A stretch of 64,000 bases of DNA, taken from Pinus tabuliformis (Eukaryota > Streptophyta > Pinopsida > Pinales > Pinaceae). The stretch covers positions 644,566,820 to 644,630,819 of the forward strand of contig CM062811.1 of NCBI GenBank assembly GCA_031772625.1, given 5' to 3'. The notes below the pieces were generated by a model. The model was not told the DNA's origin. It saw nothing but the letters and a program-made list of their open reading frames with translations, and did no database searches. The position numbers and the translations under genes are program-made. Shown here piece by piece: positions 14,987 through 27,411 of the stretch. Position 1 is the first letter of the stretch; the number at the start of each line of letters is the position of its first letter.

Positions 14987-15320
14987 GGCATATTGGAATA
15001 TACATGCTCGAGGTTCCTGTGCCATCAGTTCAGCCGGCCACATCATTTGTACCTCCGGTGAAAGGGGGTCAAGTTTCGGTCAAATAAAGACAGCTCAACG
15101 TGGATACGTAAGCCGTTTGATCACGTCGGTGGAAAGGGTGACCTGTCCATGTTTTGAAATCTGTGGGGGACATGATCTAATGTTAGATTCATTGCCCATA
15201 TCGACCAGACCGCCAGCTTGACCACGAAACCTATGACGTGTTAATTGCACCTTTAATACGCATGACAGTTAGTTCATTTTCTATTTTTATGTTTACGTAC
15301 TAGGCCATCTTACAGATGCC

Positions 15321-15329
15321 TATATATAC
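15321..15329 (+). promoter_or_regulatory. TATA-like box of 5' LTR
   Basis: TATATATAC in an otherwise GC-moderate context, about 1.16 kb upstream of the LTR end. The same motif occurs in the right LTR near 26211. The start site is not determined. Confidence 0.45.
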
Positions 15330-16489
15330 TTGCATCTGCGTACGCTAAGGTTACCTTTTCAGATGCTGTAGTGTATGTATTTGTGAGAATTTTGGCACGT
15401 TTTCAAAACTCTGTTTTTGTAAGAGCTGTTCCAGCACTTTTGGATTATGTATCTTTGCATATAAAGTAATGGAAACGCTGTTTTGAAGTCTTAAGAGCAT
15501 CTGAGTTTTCTGTGGATAATATGAATGGAGGGCCCCTATTCGTATTAACCTTGTAAAGTATTTTCATGTTCATATTTCTGCAATTTCTTTATTTTACAAA
15601 CAGAATTTCTTTTCTTGAGTTATGTACAGCTTGATTTCTCTTTGTTGCTGCAGCCTTTATTTTCACTGATCAGGTTTACTTCTTTGCAGGTTTTCACCCG
15701 GGATTAAGTGTGTTGTGTTTGCTTTAAAATCTAATGGTAGTTGCAGTTGTCTTGTTCATGATGCTGCCCTTTTTACTCTGTTTTTTTTAGACTAGTTTTA
15801 GCTTAGTTTTACAAGTTGGATGCTAACTAATTTATGCTCTCTTTATCATGAATGGCTTATATTTCAAGAGAACAAAACACTAATTAATTGCAGCTTGTAT
15901 TTGAGTAGTCTTGGCTTGTGATACTAATACTTTTTCCACTTGTTACACATAATCACATATGTAAGAAGCAATATGTTGGAGAAGGCTTACTAGTGTTACA
16001 ATTTGTCAATTAGAGTAGATTAGAGTTTTTATCAATTCTTGGATTTGTTTTCAGCTACCTCCTAATCGTGTTTTACGCAGTACTATGTGGTAGAAGCAGG
16101 GAGTTAGGAGGAGATAATCATTAACATCAATCCTTGAAGTGATTTTCTTGTTTCTTTCATTTGCAGCAGTGTGGATAGAGACTAATGCCATTAGAACGTG
16201 GTCATTTACTTTCAAGTCATTTTGATTTATTCATTTCTTTCAAGTTCTTCTTCTTTACGAATTCAGCAAGTAATTAGAAATCACCTTCACACACACACTT
16301 TCACTCATCTGTTTATAATCATCACTCCATCTTAGGAAGATAAGTTAACCATAAACAACACCCCCAAACGACAAAAGCTCTAAGAAAGTTACTTAAGTAC
16401 ATATAGTACACCCTCACTTCATCAGCTTACGAGTCCCGGGTTGAAAATTAATGACATCAATTTAGGAACACTAAATTGACTAAACATTT

Positions 16490-16507
16490 TGGCGCCGTTG
16501 CCGGGGA
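16490..16507 (+). other. Primer binding site, tRNA-Asp(GTC)
   Basis: TGGCGCCGTTGCCGGGGA is the exact complement of the 18 3'-terminal bases (with CCA) of plant tRNA-Asp. It starts 3 bases after the LTR end. This primes minus-strand cDNA synthesis. Confidence 0.93.
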
Positions 16508-16746
16508 AGTGAAATTAAGTAGCCATACTTAGAGAAAAAAAAAACATAAAAAAAATTCAAGGAAAGAAGTTAATAATCTATCCAAGTATGCTCTCCTCTT
16601 GCACTTTAAAGTGATCTGGAGGATCAGAAAGGAGAAAGTTATTGATTTAGTAGTCTCTTGAGTATGCTCTCTTCTTGCACCTAGAGTGAACTGGAAGATC
16701 AGAAAAAGAACTATTAACTTGACTTGAAGAAAAAATAAAAAATGAC

Positions 16747-19700
16747 ATGCATAGAGCTAGAGATTCTAGAGGACGGTTTTTAGCTAGAGCTCGAAGTTCA
16801 ATTTTTACAAGTCCATCTGCTTCAAGGGAAAGACAAGAGACACCCCCCTTATCTCCAACCGAAACTCCTAGTCCTAGAATTCCCGAAATTCAAGAGCCAA
16901 GAGTTGACTCTCCTACACCTTCTATTGAGTTTGAATCAGGAGGAGACTCTTCTCTTTCTCCTACAGGAAGACCAATTGTAATTGAGGAATTGGAATCATC
17001 AGAAGAAGAAGGAGAAATCCCTTCTCATTCACCTTTTGTAGAGGAACCAGAAGATTTTGAAATCCCTAGGAGAATCATCATGGCAGAGGAAGAAGGAGGA
17101 GGTAGAGGTAGGGGTAGAGGAGGAGGAGGAAACGACAATAACAATAACGGAGGTAGAGGTCCCATAGGAGGAGGAAATAGAAATGGGGATAATTCATTTG
17201 GGTTTCCCATTGTTAATGAGGATTCCCGAGCCACTATGAAAAACATATCACCATCTGTCCTCCCTAACTTCCATGGGTTAAGGACTGAGGACCCTGAAAC
17301 ATTCTTATTTGAGTTTGAAGTGGTGTGTCGAACTTATGACTACCTGGATGACTCTCAGAAACTCAAGTTGTTCCCTTCAACACTGAAGGATCAAGCCTTG
17401 AAATGGTTTATGGGGTTACTCACTCAATCCATTAGGACTTGGGATGAGATGAAACAGGCATTTTTGGATAGGTATTTAGACTATTGCATGCCTACTAATC
17501 ACAAGGACGAGGTTTTTAAAATGATACAAAAAGAGGATGAGAGTCTAGAAGATTTACTTGAAAGGTTTCAATATAACTTAAAAAGAGCAAAAATGAACAC
17601 CTTGGATGAAGAGACCTTAAAAGCCCTCTTATTAAAAGCCATCAGGGATGAATGGATAGACATCTTAAACATGATGGGGAAAGGGGATATTTCTCAACTT
17701 TCTCTCAATGACATAGCAGAACTTTGTATCCATCTCTCAAGGGGCAAATCAAAAACTCAAAAAGGGCCTAGAGATCCTTCTCTTCTTAGGGCAAATAAAT
17801 CTGCAACAGGATCAGTGAGTAGGTCTGAAATCGGCAGTATGCTTGATGAGTTTAAAACTGACATCTTAGGGAGTCTTAGTGAACAACTTGATACCCTTAA
17901 GATTCACAATAAACAAAAAGCACAAGCTGAAGCTTTGGCTATCTTTTGCCCGAAATGTAGAAAGAAACATGCTTTAAGGGAATGTCCCTTAGATGCACAC
18001 GTTGTAGAAACATGTGTAATTTGCTCAGAAACTCATGAGACCAAGGATTGTCCTTCAATCCCTGGCCTCAAAGCAGTCTTTCAAGAGGATCCAGATACAC
18101 TCGAATCTCTCTGTTTTATTGCAAGGAGACCTTGGCAAGGACAACAGAATCAAGGGTTTAACAACTCTATGAATTCTCAATCCCAACCAAGTTGGAATCC
18201 TTGGCAACAACCTTGGCCTCAACCTCAAAATGCTTTCCAAGCATGGATGCAAAGCATGCAAAATCCTTATGGGATATTTGCACAATTCTATCAATATCCT
18301 CCATCATTTCAGAATCAGCAAGCTCCACAAAACCAAGGTCAACAATTATCATTGCCATACCCTCAACAACAACAAACTCCTCCACAAAATCAAAATTCTC
18401 AATTAGCACTTCAATCCCAGCAGAAATCTAACCAACTTCCCTCTCAGCCATTACCGAATCCAAATAATAGGAACCCTCAAAATACTTATATGATGGAAGG
18501 TCAACCATTCCCTACCTACATGGTTGTTCCTCTTAATGAAGTACAACTTAGATCAGGTAGAATCCTAGATCAACCTTCCACAAGTGTTCAACAACCAAGC
18601 ATTTCTGAGGAAGAATCTCTCAAAGTCAATAAAGGTTCTGAAGTATCACTTCAAACCCAAAATATCCAAAAAGAAAAAGAAAAAGAATCAATCTCTACAA
18701 CTCCCCTAGTTGAGCAACCTACACCTACAGCTACACCTCCCTTTCCTGAAAGATTGCAAATTGATAAAGGGGTAGAAAAGCAGATATGGGTGCCTGACTA
18801 TAACTTCCTAGATGAATTGAAAAATGTATGTATCAAGATTCCCTTGTTACAGGCCATTAAGGAAATTCCCATTCTAGCGAAGACAATAAAGGAGTTGAGT
18901 TTGAAGAAAACAGTAAAAAGAACCAAAGATACTAAAAGGATACATCTAGTTGGAAAAATTGCAGACATAATGATGGGTAAGATTACCATGCAAAAGTATG
19001 TAGATCCCGGTAGCCCTATTGTCAAAACTCATATTAATGGGGTTGAAATCCCAAATACTCTTATTGACTTAGGGGTCGCGATCAACATCATGAGTAGACA
19101 GACCATGGATCAGTTAAAGCTTCCTAACCTTCTCTTTACACCCACTCTACTGCAGCTTGCAGATAGATCAATCATTAAACCTGATGGTGTATTGGAATAC
19201 ATTCCAGTCTCTCTAGATTCTTGGGAATATCCTGTTGATTTTATGATTTTAACTCCCAAGAACAATCTAGGAGGACATCCTCTTATTTTAGGAAGACCTT
19301 GGCTGGCCACAGCTGATGCTTTCATAAGTTGTAGGTCTGGAGACTTGTATATATCAGATGGTAATTCCACCAAGAAATTCAACTTGTATCCCCCAGCAAA
19401 AGCCATAACAGAAATAGGAGAAGATGAATGGGTAGAGGATGAAGATACTATACAACCAATTCTAACCATCTCTGAGATCAGTGAGGATAGTCAAATTCTC
19501 AACACATTAGAAAATTTTGAAGTGTCTTTAGAATATGACTCTGAACATTTTCAGATAGATGCAGACATTGAATATCTCTCCTCTAGACAAATGTCTCTCT
19601 TCTCAATGGAAGAGTTTGGTAGTTCTACAGTTGAAATCCTCCCAGAAAAAACATTAAACATTAACAAAAACTTGGGGAGACCACAACAAGAAGAATTAAC

Positions 19701-22467
19701 TAAACTGTTGCAAAAACATTCCACTGCCTTTGCATGGGAATACACTGACATGAAAGGAATCGATCCTAAGACTTGTATTCATCATATCTACATTGAAGAG
19801 AATAGCAGACCTATTAGGCAACCACAAAGAAGGATGAATCCAAATCTTAGGGAAATTGTGAAAGAAGAACTGCAGAAATTGCTCAAGGTAAACTTCATTT
19901 ACCCCATCTCAGATAGCCAATGGGTTTCTCCCTTGGTTATAGTGCCCAAAAAGAATGGTAAATGGAGAGTTTGCATTGATTATCGAGAATTGAACAAGGC
20001 AACCTTAAAGGATCATTTTCCTTTACCTTTTATTGATCAGGTACTAGACACTTTAGCAGGTAAAAAGTATTTCTCATTCTTGGATGGTTTTAGTGTGTAC
20101 AATCAAATTCAGGTAGCACCTGAAGATCAAGACAAAACCACATTTACTTGTCCTTGGGGAACTTTTGCCTACTGAGTACTCCCTTTTGGATTGTGCAATG
20201 CACCTGCTACATTTCAAAGGGCTGTATTAGGAATCTTTTCAGATCTGATTCATGATTGTGTAGAGGTATACATGGACGATTTCACAATTTATGGTAATAC
20301 ATTTGAAGAAGCTTTGGAAAATTTGGAAAAAGTACTGGTAAGATGTAAGGAAACAAATCTTTCTTTAAGTCATGAAAAGTGTTTTATGATGTTTACTGAA
20401 GGGATTGTTTTAGGACATCATATTTCAGGAGATGGGATCAAGGTTGATAAATCCAAAGTTGAAGTCATCTCTAAGTTACCTGTTCCAAATTGCCAAAAGG
20501 ATGTTAGAAGTTTTCTTGGGTTTACTGGGTATTACAGAAGATTTATTGAAAACTTCACTAGGATAGCATCCCCTCTTTTCAAATTTCTTACCAAGGACTG
20601 TGAGTTTAAGTGGGATCCTGAATGTCAGTCTGCCTTTGAAGCTTTAAAGTCTAGAATATCTGAAGCACCCATCTTAAGGGGGCCAAATTGGAAACTCCCT
20701 TTTCACATCTCTACTGATGCTTCAGATACAGCTCTAGGAGCTGTTTTGGGACAAAAGGATTTGATCCCTTATGCCATTTATTACACAAGTAATAATTTGA
20801 CTCCTACTGAGTTAAATTATACTGTTACAGAAAAAGAGTTCTTAGCTGTGGTACATGCAATCAACAAGTTTAGACATTACATAACCGGCTATGAAACCTT
20901 TGTCCATACTGATCACTCTGCCATAAGATATTTAATGAACAAACCTGTCACTAATGGTAGAGTTACAAGATGGATTTTACTCTTGCAAGAATTCAACATT
21001 ACTGTGTTAGATAGACCTGGAAAGCAAAACACAGTAGCTGATTTCTTGTCTAGAATCCAAAACACTAATGAGGATTCTCCAGTAGAAGATAAGTTCCCAG
21101 ATGAATACTTGTTTGCAGTGACTACCAAGACACCTTGGTATGCAGATATGGCTAATTATCTTGTTACAGGGGAACTTCCTCTACACTTATTTCCTAATGA
21201 GAAAAAGAAAATCATTCAGGAGAGTTCACATTATTCTTGGATTTCTAATGAATTGTTCAAAACAGGGCCAGATTGTATAATCAGAAGATGTGTGCGGGAA
21301 GATGAAATGCCTGACATCCTTAAGGCATGTCATGATGAACCATGCGGCGGGCACTTTGCGGACAAGAGGACAGCCTATAAAATCCTTTCTCTAGGATATT
21401 ATTGGCCTTCTCTCTTTAAAGATGCAAAGCAGTATGTTAAAAGGTGTGACAGCTGCCAAAGAGTTGGGAAACCAACTCCTTCAAATGAAATGCCTCTACA
21501 GCCTTAGGTATGCATCGAACCCTTTGAGAAATGGGCTCTAGATTTCGTTGGACCAATTAATCCACCATCAAAGCAAAATAAATATATACTGGTTTGTACT
21601 GATTATGTTACTAAGTGGGTAGAAGCAAAAGCATTGCCTTCTGCCACTGAAAATTCAGTTGTTCAATTTCTTTTTGAGGATATCTTCACTCGTTTTGGTG
21701 TCCCAAGGGAAATTGTGACAGATCAAGGCAGCCAGTTTACCTCTAATTTGATGGAGAAGCTGATGGAGGAATATAAGATCAAGCACAGAACATCTACTCC
21801 CTACCATCCGCAATCTAATGGTCAAGTGGAATCTACCAATAAAGTTCTTGAAGGCATTATCACCAAGACTGTTCATCTTCATAGAAGAGATTGGGCGGAA
21901 AGGCTCCCTGAAGCCTTATGGGCCTATAGGACTACATGGAAGAACACAACAGGACATTCCCCCTATGAACTTGTTTATGGGAAGGAAGTCCTGCTTCCTA
22001 TTGAGTTCCAAATCAAGACCTTCAAGATGGCAGTCCAATTGGGAATGAACCTCTCAGAAGCTCAAAGACACAGAATGGACCAGCTAAATGAGCTAGATGA
22101 AATGAGACAAGATGCAATTCTAAGGACCGATCTAGTTCAGCACCAAAGATCTAAATGGCATGATCGTCATATCAAAGAAAGAAAGTTTCAGAAAGGAGAT
22201 TGGGCTCTATTGTTTGATTCAAAATTCAAAGACTTCAAAGGAAAGTTTCAAACTCATTGGCTTGGGCCATATGAGATTGATGAAGTCTTTAACAATGGAG
22301 CAGTTCGAGTAAAAACTATCGATGAATTTCATACTCCTCTTATTGTGAATGGCCACCGCTTGAAAATCTATCAGAAGCCATTCTCAAAAGAAGAGTTTGT
22401 CAAATTGTTCAAAGGAGATTCTGCAATCAGGCTGGTGGAGAAGGATTCTTCTCCTCCATCAGCCTAA
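16747..22467 (+). pseudogene. gag-pol of Athila/Tat-like element, two nonsense codons
   Basis: One frame of about 1906 codons encodes capsid, protease, RT, RNase H and integrase. In order: an acidic and Gly/Arg-rich N-terminus, a retrotrans_gag core (about residues 160-320, DQALKWFMGL), two CX2CX3HX4C knuckles (about 400-430), and a Gln/Pro-rich linker. Next come the protease (LIDLGVAINIMS, about 770), RT (WRVCIDYRELNKA about 1072; YMDDF about 1175), RNase H (STDASD, about 1320) and integrase (zinc region HFADKRTAYKIL...CDSCQ; D-D35-E core with TDQGSQFTS and NGQVESTNK). TGA at 20173-20175 interrupts Y-x-VLPFGL and TAG at 21505-21507 interrupts LQP-x-V. The frame is otherwise open, so damage is recent. 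The first ATG at 16747 is a reasonable start. Confidence 0.92.
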
Positions 22468-23520
22468 AGCTTTGGTTTTTGAAAAAAAAAAAAAAGAAAA
22501 AGAAAAAAAAAAAAAAAAAAGAAGAAAAAAAAAAAAAAGAATAAATGTATGAGCCTGAAAACCAATCTCTGATTGGCAGTCTCATACAGAAAACTTGAGG
22601 TGAAAATCAGGGTCACCTGACACCTCATGTTTTCTAAAAAAAAAAATTTTTTTTTCCCTTTCTTCCCTTATTTCATTTCATTTCATCATCACCACCATTT
22701 CATCCACCATTTCATCCATTTTCCACTCCACCTCATTTGTTTTCATTCATCCATCCACCCACTACACTCCATCTCATCAATAAAGTCATTTTTTTTTACA
22801 ACTAAAGTGCTTTTGTGCAGATGGAGGCTACTACTGCAGATTTCGCAGCCATCTGAGGATTCTGCAGCCATCTAATGATTCTGCAGCTCTCTGTACCTGC
22901 ACAAATAAAAAACACAGTCTGTTTGAAATTTCTCTACAGCAGTAGTCATCAATAATAGTCATGCAAAAATCAGTGAAGGGTTAAGTGGCAAGTTATCAGA
23001 GACAAAACTAAGCGGGAATCTGAGGTATGTTTCAAATCCTAAGCTAACAGTTATTTCATTATGTAAAGTTCTCTAAATTATGTTTCTTGCCACTAAGTGT
23101 AATGATTGCCTAGCCATGAGAACATATACCCACGTATCATCCACGACTATCAGTCCTTGATTACCATGATTTTAAATCCCACTGTCGGCTGCTTCTTTCA
23201 TTAAGATCTCGTACTTAGGTGACGTAACCTAATGTACTACGTCTCCACTCACGCAGCCAAGTGTAATTTCGAAGCCGAGATCTAAGGACATAGCCATTGT
23301 TTATTCATTAACCCTTCTACCCTCTTACGCTCATATCATTTCACTCCCATTTCCACTCGTATGTTTCATTCCATCTACGCTGCTACCACACTCTGTTATG
23401 CTGGGCTCACTACCCTGCCATTCACCATACTCTGTTTTTTTTCCCTTTCCCTCTCCGCTAATTCGAAACACCAGTGGAGGTCTGTTACGGCTGTATTCAA
23501 AGTTGAACCCATAATCCTCT
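22468..23520 (+). other. Non-coding internal region between pol and the accessory frame
   Basis: An A/G-rich run lies at about 22480-22543, followed by CA/TTTCATCC-rich simple sequence at 22660-22790. GCAGCCATCTG-type units at 22834-22893 match the LTR minisatellite. No open frame of note. It may act as leader, promoter or splice region for the downstream frame, but this is not shown by sequence alone. Confidence 0.6.
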
Positions 23521-23735
23521 GTGTTGAGGCCGTAAATTCACTGTGTAAGGCCATTTTAAAGCCAAGCTCCAAAACAGAGCCGTGAATTCACTGTATAATA
23601 CCCTTGTTGAAGCCGTGTTCCAGAACAGAGTTGTGAATTTACCGTGTAAAACCCTTGTTGAAGCCGTGTTCTGAAATCAAAGCCGTGAATTGACTGTGTG
23701 AAGCCGTTTAAAGCCGTGTTTCAAATAGAACAGAG
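23521..23735 (+). repeat. ~52-bp tandem repeat upstream of the accessory frame
   Basis: Four diverged units begin near 23521, 23576, 23627 and 23680. Each carries AGAGCCGTGAATTCACTGTG-like and GAAGCCGTGTTCCAGAAC-like sequence. The array ends 12 bases before the ATG at 23748. Confidence 0.8.
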
Positions 23736-23747
23736 CCATAAAAGAAA

Positions 23748-25544
23748 ATGGGGAAGCTCTTGAGGGCAGAATCGGAAGGTTCAAAGTTTTTGGAAGGTTA
23801 TCCTCAGGTCAAGGAGGCTTTACAAAAGGCAAATTGGTTACAATGTGTACAGAAGTTCAAAGGCTACCATAAGGAGGTGACAAAGGCCTTTGCAAGGTCC
23901 TTCACAGAAAAAGATGGTCACGTGGAGATAGGAGACTTACAATTCACAGTCAATGAAAGCAGCATAGCTCAAGCTACCTCACTTCCACAGACAGGAGAAA
24001 GGTGGTTTAAGAACCGGGCAGTCCAAGATCAGCAGTGGAAACGAATTTTGAAAAACCCAGGTATGGACACAAGTATCTTTACCAAAGGGATTCCAGTTTC
24101 TTATGTTAAAGAAGAGTGGACCACTTTACTCTTGTTAGTGCAGAAATTTTTCACTTGTGAAGGCAGATTTGGGGTCTTATATGTTTATCATGCAAAGGTT
24201 ATGATGCATTTTCTAGGTGATGACATTAATCTCCCTTACTTTCTCTTTTCAAGTCTTAAGAAAATGTGTGCAATGGTCCAAAAGAACCCTAGAAATGCTG
24301 AAGCACACTTATGTCATCACGGTCTTGTGAAATTGTTGGTAGAGGAACAATTAAAATCAAAAAGAGACTCATGGGAGAGGTTTCTCATAAGGAACCATTT
24401 TCAAGAGTTAGGAGAAACTTCTGGAGGATCCCCTCAAGTGCCAAAAAGAAGTAGAAGGAAAAGAGGAGAGGGGGTTAACCAAGAAACCACTGCCCAAACA
24501 GAAACCATTGTTCCTGATACTACTATGCCTGAAACAACTGCCCAAGAGGAAACAGTTCAAGACCAGTTTGATGAGGAAACTGATATACAGCATTCTGGAT
24601 AGGATATTGATCCTGGATTTACTGAAGATGATAACCAAACAGCCCGAGGAATTATCTCTGAAACCCTTTCAGAACTTGCTCAAGAAATTGCTCAGAAAAG
24701 GAAAGAAGGGACGAAGAAACGTAAGCAAGATAAGGGTAAATCTGTAGTCCAAGAAACTACCCTCATTCCTGAAGATGTTAGTGAGGAAGACACTCAACCC
24801 TTAGCTCAGAGAATGGCCAAACTTCACAAAACTGCTCTTTCCAAAAAGGAGACAAAACAGAAGCAAAAAGTACCAAAAGAAAAACAACAAAAGGTACCAA
24901 AAGAAAAACAGAGTGCTACCTCTGTAAGAAGGAGCAGCAGATTGCAAAATAGAAAAGTAGGGGCCACAAAGGGTAAACAGTCATTCTTCATTGATTTAAG
25001 CTCACCTCAAAAAGGTACTGCAAGTCCTCCACACGCTGAGCACATTGAGACTTCTCCTCCACGTGAGGAAAGTCCGTTTGAACATGAACTTGAGCATGAA
25101 CATGGATCTGAATTTGATTATGAACCAAGTCCCAAAAAGTCACCTGAAGTGGATCCAGAATAGCAAAAAGTGTATAATTATCTGGAAACATTGGAGCAAG
25201 CAGCCGCTGGCCCTAGTAATGTTCAGCCTTTAGAACAACAAGTCCACTCCTTGAAACAAGAACTTTTTGAGATTGAGGTTCTAAATCGACATATCACGCA
25301 AGAAAATGAGAAATTGAAAGAGCAAGCCAAATTGGATAAGATGATTCATGATAACACCATGTTACATTTGGGCCTGTGGCAAAGAAATAACAAGAAGTTA
25401 AGGAAGAGATGCAACAAGCTCAACAGAGCCTTGATCAACCTAAAGTTCAGATGCTTAGTAAAGAAGCCAAGGGTGAATGTGTCTACACAGAGAAAGAAGA
25501 GGAGATTGGATGTCTTGGCAGAGGCATCACAACAGGTTGATTGA
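23748..25544 (+). pseudogene. Accessory 3' frame of the LTR element, two nonsense codons
   Basis: A single 599-codon frame, stop included, is broken only by TAG at 24600-24602 and 25161-25163. Residues 1-225 look globular (FARSFTEKDGHVEIGDLQFT; WTTLLLLVQKFFTCEGRFGV) and may resemble the plant-transposon-associated domain found in Athila/Tat extra ORFs; I cannot confirm this without a search. A basic stretch (PKRSRRKRGEG) could be a nuclear signal. A Glu/Thr- and Lys/Gln-rich low-complexity region with KVPKEKQQ repeats follows, then an acidic stretch. A C-terminal leucine/lysine coiled-coil segment (about 490-570) ends in KKRRLDVLAE. No signal peptide or clear membrane anchor is visible, so an envelope role is not supported. 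The ATG follows a tandem-repeat leader. Confidence 0.75.
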
Positions 25545-25581
25545 TCAGTGTTTTTGCATGAGGACATGCAATGCCCTCGTA

Positions 25582-25590
25582 GTGGGGGTA
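25582..25590 (+). other. Polypurine tract before right LTR
   Basis: GTGGGGGTA directly abuts the right LTR start. It is the likely plus-strand priming site, though short and ending in TA. Confidence 0.55.
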
Positions 25591-27406
25591 TGTAGAGTCC
25601 CTACTTTACACCTTATCCTCCATCATTACCTACTGTTTTCATCACTTTCCTCTCTCTTTTACCTCATTTTCCACCCAGATCATTACATTAAACATGATCA
25701 AGTGAGCTTTGCTAATGGATAATTGTTTTGTTTAGTTTTTGATATACTTGCAGGTATTCCGCAGCTTTCTGCTGATTCCGCAGCCATCTGCTGATTCCGC
25801 AGCCATCTGATGATCCCGCAGCCATTTTGTTGTTCTCAAGGTTCCACGTGCTATTTTGCAGAATGAGCCACGTGGGCATGTTGGAATATACATGCTCGAG
25901 GTTCCTGTGCCATCAGTTCAGCCAGCCACGTCATTTGTACCTCCGGTCAAAGGGGGTCAAGTTTCGGTCAAATAAAGACAGCTCAACGTGGATACGTAAG
26001 CCGTTTGATCACGTCGGTGGAAAGGGTGACCTGTCCATGTTTTGAAAGCCGTGGGGGACATGATCTAATGTTAGATTCATTGCCAATATCGACCAGACCG
26101 CCAGCTTGACCACGAAACCTATGACGTGTTAATTGCACCTTTAATACGCATGACAGTTAGTTCATTTTTTGTTTTTATGTTTACGTACTAGGCCATCTTA
26201 CAGATGCCTATATATACTTGCGTCTGCGTACGCTAAGGTTACCTTTTCAGATGTTGTAGTGTATGTATTTGTGAGAATTTTGGCACGTTTTCAAAACTCT
26301 GTTTTTGTAAGAGCTGTTCCAGCACTTTTGGATTATGTATCTTTGCATATAAAGTAATGGAAACGCTGTTTTGAAGTCTTACGAGCATCTGAGTTTTCTG
26401 TGGATAATATGAATGGAGGGCCCCTGTTCGTATTAACCTTGTAAAGTATTTTCATGTTCATATTTATGCAATTTCTTTATTTTACAAACAGAATTTCTTT
26501 TCTTGAGTTGTATACAGCTTGATTTCTCTTTGTTGCTGCAGCCTTTATTTTCACTGATCAGGTTTACTTCTTTGCAGGTTTTCACCCGGGATTAAGTGTG
26601 TTGTGTTTGCTTTAAAATCTAATGGTAGTTGCAGTTGTCTTGTTCATGATGCTGCCCTTTTTACTCTGTTTTTTTTAGACTAGTTTTAGCTTAGTTTTAC
26701 AAGTTGGATGCTAACTAATTTATGCTCTCTTTATCATGAATGGCTTATATTTCAAGAGAACAAAACACTAATTAATTGCAGCTTGTATTTGAGTAGTCTT
26801 GGCTTGTGATACTAATACTTTTTCCACTTGTTACACATAATCACATATGTAAGAAGCAATATGTTGGAGAAGGCTTACTAGTGTTACAATTTGTCAATTA
26901 GAGTAGATTAGAGTTTTTATCAATTCTTGGATTTGTTTTCAGCTACCTCCTAATCGTGTTTTACGCAGTACTATGTGGTAGAAGCAGGGAGTTAGGAGGA
27001 GATAATCATTAACATCAATCCTTGAAGTGATTTTCTTGTTTCTTTCATTTGCAGCAGTGTGGATAGAGACTAATGCCATTAGAACGTGGTCATTTACTTT
27101 CAAGTCATTTTGATTTATTCATTTCTTTCAAGTTCTTCTTCTTTACGAATTCAGCAAGTAATTAGAAATCACCTTCACACACACACTTTCACTCATCTAG
27201 AACTCACTTTTCACACACTTACACTCATCTGTTTATAATCATCACTCCATCTTAGGAAGATAAGTTAACCATAAACAACACCCCCAAACGACAAAAGCTC
27301 TAAGAAAGTTACTTAAGTACATATAGTACACCCTCACTTCATCAGCTTACGAGCCCCGGGTTGACAATTAATGACATCAATTTAGGAACACTAAATTGAC
27401 TAAACA
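25591..27406 (+). repeat. Right LTR (3' LTR)
   Basis: 1816-bp copy of 14693-16486 with the same TGTAGAG start and TAAACA end, followed by the TSD at 27407. About 20 substitutions against the left LTR by eye, many of them C/T or G/A. Confidence 0.93.
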
Positions 27407-27411
27407 ACGAC
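27407..27411. repeat. TSD (ACGAC), right copy
   Basis: Matches 14688-14692. The LINE RT frame resumes immediately afterwards. Confidence 0.93.

Larger units (their letters stand above)
14693..16486 (+). repeat. Left LTR (5' LTR)
   Basis: TG...CA-bounded 1794-bp repeat almost identical to 25591-27406. It holds a minisatellite of CCGCAGCCATCTG units (14869-14940), paired G-boxes, and a TATA-like TATATATAC at 15321 consistent with a Pol II promoter. It carries a 10-bp insertion near 14790 and lacks a ~32-bp segment near its 3' end compared with the right LTR. Confidence 0.93.
14693..27406 (+). mobile_element. Athila/Tat-like Ty3/gypsy LTR retrotransposon
   Basis: 12.7-kb element with LTRs of 1794 and 1816 bp that start TGTAGAG and end TAAACA. 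It has a 5-bp TSD, a perfect 18-nt tRNA-Asp primer site, one gag-pol frame, an additional downstream frame and a purine tract. The LTRs differ by about 20 substitutions by eye plus small indels, so the insertion is fairly recent. The tRNA-Asp primer, long LTRs, protease motif DLG in place of DSG/DTG, integrase motif NGQVESTNK and extra 3' ORF point to the Ogre/Tat/Athila group. No chromodomain is present. Confidence 0.92.

Noticed and set aside
17025..19751. Minus-strand ORFs inside gag-pol and plus-strand overlapping ORFs
   Set aside because: They are shadow frames of the long gag-pol frame.
23748..25544. Envelope protein interpretation of the accessory frame
   Set aside because: No signal peptide, transmembrane anchor or cleavage-site pattern is visible.
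24408..25722. Alternative-frame ORFs overlapping the accessory frame
   Set aside because: They are short, and the single long frame with two TAGs explains the composition better.
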